Positions 23,985 through 37,400 of a stretch of 64,000 nt of DNA are shown in pieces. Numbering within the stretch: the first letter of the stretch is position 1; each line of letters starts with the position of its first letter. Where the stretch lies: positions 62,001 through 126,000 of the forward strand of contig JAODUP010001134.1 of NCBI GenBank assembly GCA_025642065.1. The letters run 5' to 3'. The position numbers and the translations under genes were made by a program. The DNA is from Paralvinella palmiformis. Its lineage: Eukaryota; Annelida; Polychaeta; Terebellida; Alvinellidae. The notes below the pieces were generated by a model. The model saw only the letters and a program-made list of their open reading frames with translations. It made no database searches and had not been told where the DNA came from.

Positions 23985-24700
23985 TTTTGTACTTGAGTAG
24001 AAGTAAAAGTGTCTGTTCAAAATTACTTGCTTAGAAGTAAAAGTAAACCTACAAAAATCTACTCGAGTGAAAAGTAAAATTACTTTCTAAAAGTAACTGA
24101 AGTAGAAAATAAATTTATTGTAACACAAAATACGAGAATGAAAATTTGATTCTCTTATTTTGTTACAATAAATAGCATAAATCTGAACATGAACAAAATT
24201 CACTGCGTCCACAGACCTGTGCTGCCAACTTCGGTTCACTTCCTCCGCAGATGTGCTCCTACCTTCAGTTCACTGAACAAGGTACTTGTTCAACTTCAGC
24301 AAAGGGCGATTCTCAAAGTTGGTGTTGCCAACGAGATTAAAAATTTAATTACAATGAATCTTAGAAAACAGTTGGCTTCAGCTGTAACGTTGTATACCAT
24401 ATGTTAGCTTTCTAACAACACTCGTTTCAACACCACATCATATTAAAATATGTTTGTTTACCATAAATTCACCAAAGATATACAAGTTGGTGACACCTTG
24501 TAATGATAATTTCCAGCAACTGTATGAATTGCCTCTTAAATCATAGGCTATGTTATGATTAAATAAGTAACAAGGTAAAAAGTGGCCATATCGCAAATAA
24601 AACTGTTTCATTACAAGTAAAAGTAGTTACCAGTTGTTAACATCTTACTTGGTTACGTCCACTTACTTGAAAAAACTACTTAAGTATAACCCCAGCCTCA
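23985..24700. mobile_element. hAT-like non-autonomous repeat (ACTTGAGTA type)
   Basis: Left part has TACTTGAGTAGAAGTAAAAG and repeated AGTAAAAGTA motifs. Right part, reverse complemented, begins with TACTTAAGTAG and CAAGTAAGT. Such arrays at both ends in opposing orientation are typical of hAT-derived repeats in fish and invertebrates. A 26/24-nt hairpin (24114-24139 with 24149-24172) lies inside. No transposase frame is present. Exact boundaries are uncertain. Confidence 0.45.
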
Positions 24701-25277
24701 TATTACTGTGTATGAAGCAATTATTCAGCAGTCAGGAATCACGATTATCTCCAACTGGCCGTTTATATTTTAATTTCAAACTGCATTATTCATTAAATAT
24801 TAAGTATTCTTGACGACGGAAGTATATTCACTGAATATTAAGATTAGTATTTTTCAATGAATATCAGTATAAATATTCTTTGCATACAGACAATTTATTT
24901 GAGGAATATTAACAGTGTTTTTGGTGTAGATAATTTCAAGACTTTATTTATTCTAGGAGACGATTTGAAAATAAGTCAAAATTTAAAATCACAGATACAC
25001 AACTGTTTTCTTGTTTATTTTATTGTCTCCCAAGTTCAAGTCGTTTCCTTGCTCATCGCAATTCTTTGGATCAGAAGGCAGTTAAGAACACGACAAGCAT
25101 GTGTTTATCAGACTGCAAAGTAAACAAATCCACATGTCAAATTAAGTTTAAAATTTCAGCCTGGTTAATTGTCTAAACTTGTCGTGAATATAATGCAAGA
25201 AATTGATTCTGGAAAACTTTATACCCTTCAATTATCGAAGTAATCAAAACAAGGAACGCAGAAGTGATAAATAAATA

Positions 25278-25515
25278 ACTGGCTCTTTGGCCTCATGGAT
25301 AGAGCACGAGACCATTTATCTATGGCTATGGTCATTCTGTGCGGAAGGACGCAGGTTCACGCCTCGGCCGTGGCACTATAGTACGACGAGTTTTTCACCC
25401 AGGTTTTCTCCACCGAACATGTCGTCCATTCTAAATTTATTTAAAATTAGTCTCCGTGGGGATGCTATAAATTACAGACCATAGGCGTCTCCCTCATTTG
25501 AGGCCATTATTATCA
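25278..25515 (+). repeat. tRNA-derived SINE, family F
   Basis: GGCTCTTTGGCCTCATGGAT with AGAGCACGAGACC is the A-box region and GCAGGTTCACGCCTCGGCCG is the B box. The body AGTCTCCGTGGGGATGCTAT, AAATTACAGACC shares its tail with 8125-8245. Confidence 0.65.
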
Positions 25516-26497
25516 TATATTATTATAATAATGTGGATTTAATAAATTAGCAGCGATTCAAATAATTTCTCTAATAATGGGATGATGATGGTTTTTGAGA
25601 AAAATAGCTAGAAAGGTCATCACGAGCAAATCGAGTCCAAAACCGCTGGGAATACTGCAATTTGGCATTTCATGTTGCTTTAGAGTGATTTTAAGACAAT
25701 TTGAGAATATATCGGCCGGTCGAAATCGGTACCCATCTACAGATGAATACTAATTCAATATTTGGCAATAACCCCCCCCCCCATCTGGGGTGCACAATAT
25801 ACTCGTTTTTCTGAAGACAACCAGGACAATTTTCAGCTCTACTGCTATTGTTACTCCACTGATTTCTAATAATTAATGATCTCTTCCCCTAACTAAACTC
25901 CAACAATTATCTCATGTTGCCTTCTAAAATTGCTCCCTCGTGTTCTGAACCAACATACAGAGTCGGAGATGGCCGAGCATGGATCTGGTGACTGAAGATG
26001 TTACATATATGCAGAATACACATATAATGCAGAATACACACCGTGTATCTGATCCGATTATCAAAAGTCATTAAACATATATTGAAAAACAAGGTCAGCT
26101 TATCTGAACTCTGATGGAAATGCATGCAAGTGTTCTGAAAAATTTTATTTCCCGTTTTCGTTGTGAAGAAATCACTTTGGTGTGTGTGTGTGTATATATA
26201 TATATATCCCTCACTAAAGTTTCATGTGTATAACACCTGCCTATTATTAAACTGCCCAAAAAGTGATGGTTCTCAATAAACCTTCATAAAACGCAAAGGT
26301 GCGTTACTTTTTGGGGGGCCAAATCCCGATTATTTCACAAATTTAAGAGCACCTGTTAACAAAAGAAAAATATACAACCTTCATACGAGTTTGAATAATT
26401 CCATATTTATGTAACCTGACGACTTTCATGCTATGCACATATTCATTCATTCAGCCACAAAGGATAAGTCCAACAGCATACAGTTTTTTTTCTATAA

Positions 26498-28280
26498 TTT
26501 ATTTTGAGCCGACTGTATAACAGACAGGCTCTGGCGGGACTTTATGTAAAACAATACAAAAGCGGGGGAGGGAGGACACACAGGCGCCCAAACAAATACA
26601 AGTTTTAAAAAAATCTTTGGTTTTCATCAGTGTCTTGTCGAAGTTTGTCAAAAACAAATTCTAGCTCACTGCCACCGAATCCACTGCATCAGTTCCAAAA
26701 CTGAATTAGAGCAGAAATCACTGGCCTGTATACCAATAAAACTCCTGACGCCAATAGCGTTATCAATTAAGGCATCACTTACTAGGTTACTTCTACCTTG
26801 GTGCCTCCACATCGGAGTGCCTCAATGCGGAGGTAGTTTCCAGGCAATGGTGTATTGACTTATCAGTGTCGCTAGGGCAACCAGCTAGCTGACCGCATAC
26901 ATTCCTGATATGGCAAAAATGAGATGCTGAGAAAGTGTGGAAACGCCTGGACAGACACCGGAAGCCTTAATCAGAAATCGAGATTCAGGAAACCAAATCG
27001 GGTTCTTCGAGTCGAAGTTGCCGGGTGAGAACACATCCGGGGCAGTCATGTTGACGCGAACACAAGGGTTGGCCATGGCAGCGCAAAACGAGCCTGCCAC
27101 AGTGGCGAGAACACATTGCAATAATAACACACAGCGGACATCGCCATGGCAGTGATTCTGGTTGGGGATGCACCACAACGAGAGACATGATATGATAATG
27201 CTGGAGGAGTCTGTGACTCGACACGCATGCATGCACACACACAGGCACGCACACAAGCACACGCACGCAAAAATGGAAATGCTGTCATTCTGGTAACGAT
27301 TCACAATCTGATTTGGACTAGATCAGACACAGGACGTCTCCTGCTGTACGACATGTAGACAGACACGTTAAGGCAGAAATCGGATTAAGTTCAACGACAA
27401 TCGATCGCACTGTCGATCAGCTGAGACGAAGCGCCGAGACAGAAGGAACCACTTCTGCTGTGTGGTCAGCATGCTAGAGATGCCGAGTTTCAATCGGTGT
27501 GGGGACAACATCAGGTGAGCAAGTGTCCGAAAAGAAATACTACCGTTCGAATCTGCCAAGTTAGGAAATAAGACACCAGGGCAATGTGATAAGGGCACTA
27601 GGGAGTCCTTTACAGGTTGAATGAATAATACTGATAACGCAAAAAAACTGAATTAAACCGCAAAACTAAATCACGAGACATCTACTCTTCTTCTAATACT
27701 AGTTGCATTCTGGGAGCTGCTAAATATCATTAGTAACCATAAATAATAAATAGACATATTATGCAAGGTGAACTGAGGTGAGCACCAGTTTAGATTCGAT
27801 GAGTGTCTCGCAAAACAATACTTTTTATTTTTTTGACAGCTTGGCGATTGGCACATAATGGAAATAGTTAAATAACTACATAATCTACTAGACAATGACT
27901 AAAGTTTGACCAGATCGGTGCGTTATGAACAATGGACATGTGCGAAGCTAATGGAAAACGTCCACAAACTGCACGCGGGAAGAAGACGTCATCGGCATGC
28001 ACGATGAGGCGATGTGCAGAAAGTGAGAACCATTTCATGGTTCTTCTTCTCTTGGTACCATTGCAGAGCAATGTATCAGTTGGGTTGTTCAAAGCCATTC
28101 GAAAGCGCACCATCCAATGGTGCATAAATACATGAAAACACCAGACAAAAAAGACCAAATGCTACCAGCTGAATTCACATCCTGGGTCTCATACACACAC
28201 ACACACACACAGATGCACACACACACAGAGGGAATGCCTTCTACAGCTTCTGGATAATTATTTATGGCTTGATGACATCA
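26498..28280 (-). other. Probable 3'-UTR / 3' flank of the angiomotin-family gene
   Basis: GC-richer than most intergenic DNA and directly downstream of the stop at 28281. Two minus-strand AATAAA signals are candidates: 27829-27824 and 26503-26498. Minus-strand frames of 139 (26885-27304) and 96 residues (27868-28158) lie here but show no recognisable motif and are treated as UTR noise. CA and CACG microsatellites occur at about 27234-27268 and 28193-28228. Confidence 0.4.
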
Positions 28281-28346
28281 TCACACCTGCCATAAATATT
28301 TCTTCAGTTGGTCTGAGCCTGACTGAATATTTCCAAACAGTGCAGC
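28281..28346 (-). CDS. AMOT: Angiomotin-family last coding exon (C-terminus)
   Basis: A strong acceptor (pyrimidine-rich ...TTCTGTTTTCAG) at 28347-28348 opens a phase-0 exon that continues the frame of 29584-29499 without adjustment. It reads [20 protein letters not shown] plus V, then TGA. The ending is a short hydrophobic tail with terminal valine, compatible with a PDZ ligand, but differs from the E-Y/I-L-I ending of vertebrate angiomotins. No transcript support; an alternative last exon cannot be excluded. Confidence 0.6.
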   Translation of the reverse strand, partial: AALFGNIQSGSDQLKKYLWQV

Positions 28347-28433
28347 CTGAAAACAGAATGGAGAAAACGTGTTATTGTTCATTGTATAATCTGGAATCAT
28401 TCCAATTGTTTATCACTGGGGAAATCAAATTCT

Positions 28434-28468
<35 letters not shown>

Positions 28469-31400
28469 CACTTAATCTGTATAATCAGGTAATATGTATA
28501 TTACCTTAATATTCAGGTAATACATGTATTGCTAACTGAGATTTAACACAAATTATCTGAAAATGTCACAGAAGTTACAGCAAGACTGTGAAATTAGTGA
28601 TTTCACAAATTCTCTGAAAGTTTTAGGGTATTTTATGAAATCCTGATTTCACAATTTTATTGTAACATATACACATTCACAAACTTATTCCATTATCACA
28701 CACTTAACCATCTAAAGCCTTTACATCAAATAAGCCAAAACACTTCCATCTGGATACACAAACAGGTTTAATCTATTATACTAATCAAAGCAGGATGGCA
28801 GGCAATTGGAAGACACAGCACAATTATGATGATGATGATTGATGTTTTACAGCCACATTTGTGCACTTGGTAGGCTAAATGGGCCAAGTGACCTGCACAG
28901 GTAATGAAGCAAAGTCAAATATGAAACAACCTTCAGATATGCCCACGCCGAGATTTGAACTTAGGTGGTAGTGATCTGTGGTCCAACATCCTACCATTAG
29001 ACCACAGAAGTGCGACACAGCATAATTATGAACGGTACACTACCAACATGCTTAAAAAGAAAGGTCTTAAACCAGTGCATCCTTCCAGCAATGACATATG
29101 GAGCAGAGACCTGGACATTAACAACAAAAATGGAAAAGAAATTGTCTGCAGCACAACACAACATCTTATAAAGACCCAAAAACGAACAATTGGGTGAGGG
29201 ACCAACTAAAGTTATGGACAATAAGGAAATAATTAAAAACAAAAAGTGGATGTGGGCAAGGCACATCAGCCGCAGAACGGATAATAGATGGAGTGTAGCA
29301 CTGACAGTTTGGACATCAATGGGTGGAAAAAGAAATCGAGGAAGGTGGAGAGATGAACTACAACAGTACTGGGGGGCAATGTGAACTGGTACACGAGAGC
29401 AAAAAATAAAAAATAAAAACAGAGACATTTGGAGGCAACATGCTAAGGCTTTCATCCTAAAATGGACTGATCATGGCTAATGATGACGACTGACTAACCT
29501 GGACTGCGAGCTTTTGCTTGAGTTCCAGAAGCTGGGCTTCTTTGGCTGAACAACTTAAACTGGACACTGCGCTACCGGTACTGTCTGGAGAAACAACATC
29601 AAGACAAACATTACCAATTACTGCGTGTCGCCGTTGCAACCATACATAGCTCATTACCATTTACAAAAGCCCTAAACCATATCCATTCCCAGTCAACACG
29701 ATCTGGAACAAACATAAATTGCAATGCCACTTCTACTTACTGGATTTACTATGAACAGGATGTTTGCCTTCCCAGGTCTTGCAACCTATGCCATTCCCCC
29801 CACCGGCTCCATTCCCACCGCAGCTAACGTCGTCCAGCTGGCTGTTCTGCCTGCTGGAGCCGCATGAGGGGGTGGACGTATGACTATGAGTGTTCATGAT
29901 TGGCGAGCCAAGCGATGATGATGAGTTGATGGAGGGATGTGGCGAGTGCAATGGCGAGCCAATCAGACTCGTTATACTTGATGTCCGACTGATTGGAACA
30001 CGGTTCTGTAACAATCTGATCATGGCATCTTTCTCGGCTAGCTGAGCCTGGACTGTCTTCAACCTGAATAAACATGGAAATGAAGAAAACTGTTTAATTC
30101 TTTAGCATTACATAAAACAGCATGTTTAAGTAAGCTATTCATCACCAACCAACTACATATTTCTACCAAACACCTATTCTAATCCGTTTCTACCAACAAA
30201 CCCAACTTATTTCTATAAACAATTCGCTGTTTTTCAACTAGAACAACCAGACAAAATGAAATGGGCCGAAATATGTCAAATTAAATCACACGGAAATTAT
30301 GTCAAACCAAAACGAAACGAAAATAGTTCACCCGAAAGCTATAAAAACACCATAACACAAACGGACAGCCCACACCCTGATGGACTAATATCTGATGAGG
30401 AATAGAAACGAAGTAGCCTCTCTAGTAAACGGAAATGATGAAATGACGAAGTGAACTGAATCACACACAGCATGTGCTACATACTTGGCTTCTAGCTCAG
30501 CACATTTACGATTGGCTAGATGCACTTCGTCCATCTGCTTCATACGATCATTACGAGCTTCTGCCATTAGTTTCTCCGTCTCTAACGAACTGTGCTCCAA
30601 AGAAGCAATACGTGCATCTCTGAAATAGTAGCCATCCGGCTGCTTTAGTATTTGGCAATTATCAAAAATATAAGAACTCGCCGACTACATAAATCAACTG
30701 TAATAAGCGGTAATCAAAGAAAATGTTCCATTTTTTCTACATATCGGCCAACTTACTTGGATACTGAGGCAGCATTTACTGCGAACTGACGTAAAGCTGT
30801 CTCTTCTAAATATTTCTGCTTCCACTGAAACAAACAAGAGGGTGGGTTTAATATCTGTAAACAATGACATGACTTCAATGTATATTTATAACAGGTAGCA
30901 ATCTCTTCATGAATTAAGAGAGAAGTTTGACCCGAAGCTTAACCATCACAAATTCAACAAATGAGTACCAATAATTTCAACTTCACGAGAAGCACATGAA
31001 TAATTGCCAGACTATATCATTTGTAAAGTGAACTGCCACATACAGAGCTACGTATGACCATAATTAACTACATAGGTAAGTAGTGCCCATAAAACCTAGA
31101 ATATAAGATAACTCGAGTGTATGTGTAAGATTTGGTTTTCAATGATCCCGACTTCCTCTTTCCACTGAAATAAATCTAAAGCTTCCATGGATTCCAGCAC
31201 AAGCACCAAGCATATCCAACTAGCCAGCCCCTCCCAAAAAACATTCTGACCCTGGGAGATGAAAAAGTGGAAATTGCGACAAACATACGGGGGTAATTAC
31301 ATCACCATTATATTACGCTGAACAGGAACAACATCTCACACGAAATAACATTAAAAGGATAGTCCACCTTCATTTCAATACAGCTATACTCACAAATATC

Positions 31401-34400
31401 ATAAATAATGTAAAAATGTGTAAACGATCACCCACACATTAATCAACTTTTACTGGCCTGTGGGCGTGCCATTTAGAAGCTAGACATGCCGTCACTTCAG
31501 CACATCCGGTTGACCTGAAGTCTGTAGAGCCCGTACAAAAGCATGTAAACAAGTGTGAGCAAAGAATTATTCCAGAACGGCAATATCTTGTTAAAATTAC
31601 GTCATGAATGGCATACAACCATATCGGTTTGAGCCGGAAGGAACAGGATAAGAGGAAGATGATTCAAAATAGCTCAGAAATTTAACGCTCAAGAGAAACT
31701 ATAATCTGCTTCAGTCTAGAGAGTGCCAATGTGACGTCAGAGCATTTAAGTTTTCTCCTTCCAGCCTTCAAATCTGGCTTCCGGTGCAGCTTTAATGGCA
31801 ACCCTTCATTAATATGGATTATTTCCCTATATCTATGATATCTGATATATTTCATGTTTATTATTGTGGAAATTTTGGTTACTGTTCTAAGCATTACATA
31901 TTTAAAAATAATTTTCTGGGGGTGGACTGTACCTTTAAGTGGCGAAAAAGCTAAAATGTTACAGCCTAGCTCAAATATAATGTGCTGACTGGGACTCACT
32001 GGACATAGCCCGTATTATTTTATCTTCTCATGATGGGTCTGCAGTGGTGGAGATTTGGCATATTCTTTAAATAACAAAAATAACCAGGACATCACATAAT
32101 TTAAGTGTTGCCAAGTTGAATAACGAAATGCCGTGGGTTAAGGGGCTCTCCCCTTGAAAAAGTTGGAGGAAATGGAGTATTTGGTGCATTCACCAAAACC
32201 AAAGTAGCCGACCAATTTTCTGCCGATAAGATAGACGACATATAGCATCAGACGTCGGCTGCTATTGAAAAGGCTGATGACAGTAGAAATTTGATATGAT
32301 CATGACGGAAACGTAGATGTATTATCTGGAATATTTTCATCTCTGCTCATGATTACTAAAATAAACATAACAGCTCTGAAATGGGAGACAAATAATCGGA
32401 ATTATTGTATGGGTAGAATTAGGAATGATGGACTAATGGTCCCAGAGTTATCAATGGCCACATTAACGGATGAAATTAAATACACAAATGCCAGTTTGTT
32501 CTAATGCGCAACTGATCTGAGTTTAAACGCTCATGACTGTTGGTAATGTTTTGGGCCACCAATAAGAAGGCATGTGAAATGTATGGATTTCAGTAGATAA
32601 GTCGTCGAATATCACCAAAATATTTTACATCTTTGATCCAATGAATCAATTGAGAGGGAAGTGCCCCGTGTTACATCTGCATCCCAGCTTCATCACTACA
32701 CCAGATTAGGCTCTAGTCGAGCCATACTGTATACAACTCTCTAAGATGAATGAACTGCTTAAGGTTGACGAATTATGATAGTGTGTAGTTGTGCGTGTTT
32801 GATTCTCAATTCAGGTACATTAATACCACAAACAAATGATCAGGCAGTAAGTAACTATGCCAAAGGTGAGCAGAACAAACAAAACATCTAAGATAGTATC
32901 ACTTTGTTAGAAAGGAAATGAAAGCTTTCAAATGGAATTTCAACAACTGTATATTCAAGCTGAAATGTGAAATCTTGCAAAATGACCAGCAATGTTAAGA
33001 AAAGGCTCGCATTTAAGTAGTACAGTCAGGCCCCATTATACCACAGTCCGCTATAACACAGTGGACAGGTTGTGGACACTAACGACTGTGTTATAACATG
33101 GCCCGACTGTACTGTGTAGTTTGAAATAAAGCGTAAAAAACTGTTATCTGTGACCGCACAACCGACGCATGAGGCTAAAGCAAATACAATACACCAGAAA
33201 ACTGACCATTTTGCTATACGCGAATATTAATGAGAAAACAGCCACAGTAATATGGCTATTTCAGAATTAACGTATTATTAACAGGTTTTATAATCGGTGA
33301 CTATTAAATCCAGTCATGGTGATAATTCACAACAGACTAGGAACATTCGGGTGAAAACTCATTATGCAAAACAGCTCCATTAAACAAAAAAATATCCATC
33401 CCAATCTCACCAAGGAAGATGGCTAACGGCAAAATTCCAATTATCAGATTTAAAACCGCCCAGACTTTAAATAATATCTGACACAGACGAACCAGTTGAT
33501 AACATACATATTCACCAAAATGACCAAATCCCTAGAACTGTATGTCAGCCAATCAAGCTGGCCTATCCTATTTGCTTTTAGACTTTCCCCATCAACAAAC
33601 CATTTCCACTTTACTCTCCAGCCCCACGAAAGGCGCCACCGACATATACTTTACCACAGCCACCTCCTCTGTGTAGGACGAGTGCCTCGGCACATAAACA
33701 AACCAAGCCACCGGGATGAGAAGCCATGCAAGGGCAGAACACGAGACAAGAAGAGGTTAAGATTTACCAGATAGAGTACAACGACTATCACCTTAGCAAC
33801 GTCTGCCTCCAGCATCAGAATACGCTGCTCCTTTTCTGTTATCTGTCTCAGTAAGCTCTGGAGACTGGTTGGTGATTCGGAATCAGATGATATGCCTTCA
33901 TCGGCATCGGTCATCTTGTTCATTCCAGCCTGAAAGTAGCACATTTATACACCAGTTTCAGCAACAACTTACTAAACAAAGTATTTATCGACAAACCGGT
34001 CACAATACTATTAGTATCAGCTAAGTCTCTATTTTCGGCCCATCTAAATGATTTTATATTGTTTGTAAACACAGACACATGGCATGAACAATGGATGCAA
34101 TTTAAATTAATCAATAATACAAAATAGTCACCCAGTTCCAATGTCATCTTGAACGCTAAAGCAAACTACACTAAAATTTGTTGATGAATTTTGCATTGTA
34201 CCTTGACTATGGAGAATGCCCAAACCCTGTACTAAGTGTGTCACTGAACTCAATTCTTTTCGAGAATACTGACGCTATAGAAGGTTGTAATTATTATTGT
34301 TAATTAATTGAAACAAGTGACTCCTCATACTGATATATGTGATCCTGTTGTGTTGTTATGCCTCGGTTTTCAAAGATTGATTGATGTTTTTATTTATTGG

Positions 34401-37400
34401 TTTATATTAATTTTCAAGAGATATAATACAACAAAATAATGCCACTGAACTGAACATTACATTGCCACGACCTTCATTTATCCCTTAATAGGTCGAAAAT
34501 AGGGTTGTTAAGTGTTCTTCGAGTTGTCCACATATGAAGACATTTAATTCTTACCAATAATGTGAAATCCAGCCATAATTTCGATGTTTTCCCTTCAGCA
34601 AAAAACATTTTAGTATTACATTTTTATCGTCATATCAATAATCTACATGATTGTGTTATGATAAGAAAGGGTTCATTGCTAAAGCTGAACATCAGTGTAA
34701 ATTCCCACCGCATAGAAAACAATTTAAACGCCCAATACCTGACCAAACATAAAATTATAATAGATATTTCAAAACCAAAAGAATGTCCTTTCACCTGAAA
34801 ACAGCATCTGTTTAATTATCAGGACAATTCAGCACAAGATCACGTAATTAATTACATGTATACCACATTACCTGCTGATTTCTTAAATATTGCACTTCCT
34901 CTTCAAGTTTCTGTCTCAGTTTCTGTTCGATGGATTCTCGTTTCTCAACAGCTAGTTGTAGCTGTGTCAGGGCTCTCTGGAGTTCAGCTACTTTATCCTC
35001 TTCTGCTTTTCTATTCTCCATCTGAAATTATATTTTTGAACAAATGATAAAACGTTGCTGTTTTGTGGCCAATTCTGCACACAACAGTTGACTAAATGAG
35101 CCTAGTGACTTCCAGAGGCCATATGGAGAAGCGAAACAGCTAGGATTTGAACTCGGATGACTGAAGTCTGTGGCCAACCGTACTAATAATTAAACCATGG
35201 AGCTGGCTCCAAATGAGAGGTAAACATCAGCTGTTTAATACAAAGCTTGTATGTTATATATCTGTTTGAGAGTGTGTCCAATATTGTACCATGTAAGAAC
35301 TGCACATAATCGCACTGGCAAACACTTTATAAATTGTTTGGCACTGATGACACCAAAGACTTGAATAATATAGGAGAATAATATAGAAAGACACTATCTT
35401 CATTGTGGACATTTCATGCTAAAAGTTATATGAGAAATAAGCCGTTGATAGATCCTGTCAATAAATACTACTACTAATACTACTACTACTACATGGTTCC
35501 CAAAGCTAAGGAAATATTATTTTCCAGCACATTTCCCGGACTTTTTCCAGGATAAAATTCCCCCTTTTTATTGGGAAAAAAAATATCAAAAACTTTTTTT
35601 TGTCCCCTTTTGGGTAAAAATTTTTTAAAAAGGAATAATATTTATTCACTGGCTTTTTTGTTCTAATTTGATTTTTTTCAGACAATATTTTTTGTCAAAT
35701 TACAGGACATTTCCAGTATGCATGGGAACCCTGTACTAGTACCACCGTGCTATAACCTAGACACACAGATTTCAAACAAACAGATTAATAGTTTACACTA
35801 TCTCATCCTGTACAAAGCCAAATATTCACTGGAGCAGTACATAAAGGCAAAAATTGTCACCTGTTCTTCATACTTCATAACATCGCTGCGTGCTGAAGAG
35901 AGTGCACTGTCAAGCAATTTTAAATGAAGAGATTGGTCATGCATGGTTGACTTCTGGGTTGCAAACTCCATCTCCAGTTGCTCCTTAGTTGCTGTCAGGT
36001 CTTGGTCTGGAAATTGAAGCATGAAACCAAATAGTAAAAATACAATTAACATGTACGTGTGCCAGGTACGCCAATGGAAAACAAGAAAACCCTGTAAACT
36101 GGATTTACACACGATTCACAGAAATAATACAGAACAGGCAGAAAAAATCGGAAATACACGATTCCGCAGAACATTGGCGTCACTGAAGTGGCACAAAAAA
36201 GAAGACGGCGCTGGTGAAATTGGCTTAAATACATTTAGATGATCAAGCACACATCAGATTATTGCAACATTAGTGAAAGAGACAATATATTCAATGCAGC
36301 AGGAAACAGCTTCACCGTGTTGTGGCCTGATTATCATCTGAGTATGCATTTGACGGGCTCCTTTCAAGAGCATGAGGAAGATACTTACTATTTATCATCT
36401 CTATGATTTTTCTACATTTAGTACATTAAGAAGCAGTTTGCTCGTATCAGCTATACATTAATGGAGGCGGCAGTATGTGGAAATTTTGCCTTTATTGCAT
36501 CATTTTTATCGCTTCTCTGCACGTCTGGCATCATCCATCAACAAGTTTTGCTGATTATCATTTTGGAAAATATAATAATACCCCTATAAGAGATTTAAAA
36601 GATAGTTATTTACGTTAAAGCAACCTTGAACAGGTGTGTGTTTTTAGAATGGATTTAAACTTTTCAAGAGACGATGCATTTCTAGTCTTACTAGTCACCA
36701 GAGATGGGGTCAATTCCATTTTGTCAATTCCAATTCCACCTCAAATTTATCAATTCCATTTCAATTCCAATTCCAAATTTTTCAATTCCAATTCCTTTTT
36801 TGCCTAATACTAGGTACTGCGAATACCTACTCTGAGTAGTTTATATTCCAAGTAGGATTGTTATGGAAGAAATATTTCTGAATTAAAAAATTAAATGGTA
36901 AATTAATTTGTGGATTCAAATTTTACTAGCCCAGGGTTTAGTGAGATGTAGAAATATTGTTCTGGCCCTGGTATAAACACTAACTTCCTGTTGAGAATTA
37001 TGGTCCATATTCATTTAACACCAAAGAAAATACTGAAATCAATCAATCGGGCCAGTTTCAACTTTTTGATGACAGATTTCAGATATTAAGGGTGACTGAA
37101 TGGGAATACTCCATAATACAAATGATAATATTGGTCATGACATAAACACTATTCAAATATCTTGCCTATTATCAAATAACAACATCTATAAAAAAAACAG
37201 TCTAAATGAATTCCTCAATAATCGTGTCTGAAGTCTAAAGAAAACTGCCATCTTCAATAACTGCACAAACCTATTTAGTGTAAACAGATAAAAGTAAACA
37301 CCATTTTTCTATGTTTCTCATAGTTTACAGACTAAAAATTCCGAAACCGTGTAAAGATAAATCATCAGGATCAGGAAAACGGATCGGATGGGAGACGCCG

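Noticed and set aside
26885..27304. 139-codon minus-strand frame downstream of the angiomotin stop
   Set aside because: Cysteine-rich start arises from a CA/CG repeat; overlapping frames on both strands are equally open; no motif. Likely 3'-UTR.
27868..28158. Minus-strand frame ending D-Y-V-V-I, considered as the angiomotin PDZ-ligand C-terminus
   Set aside because: No suitable acceptor in the right phase was found, whereas exon 28346-28281 has both.
31682..31999. 105-codon minus-strand frame
   Set aside because: It lies almost wholly within the TTAA-flanked MITE and has no transposase motif.
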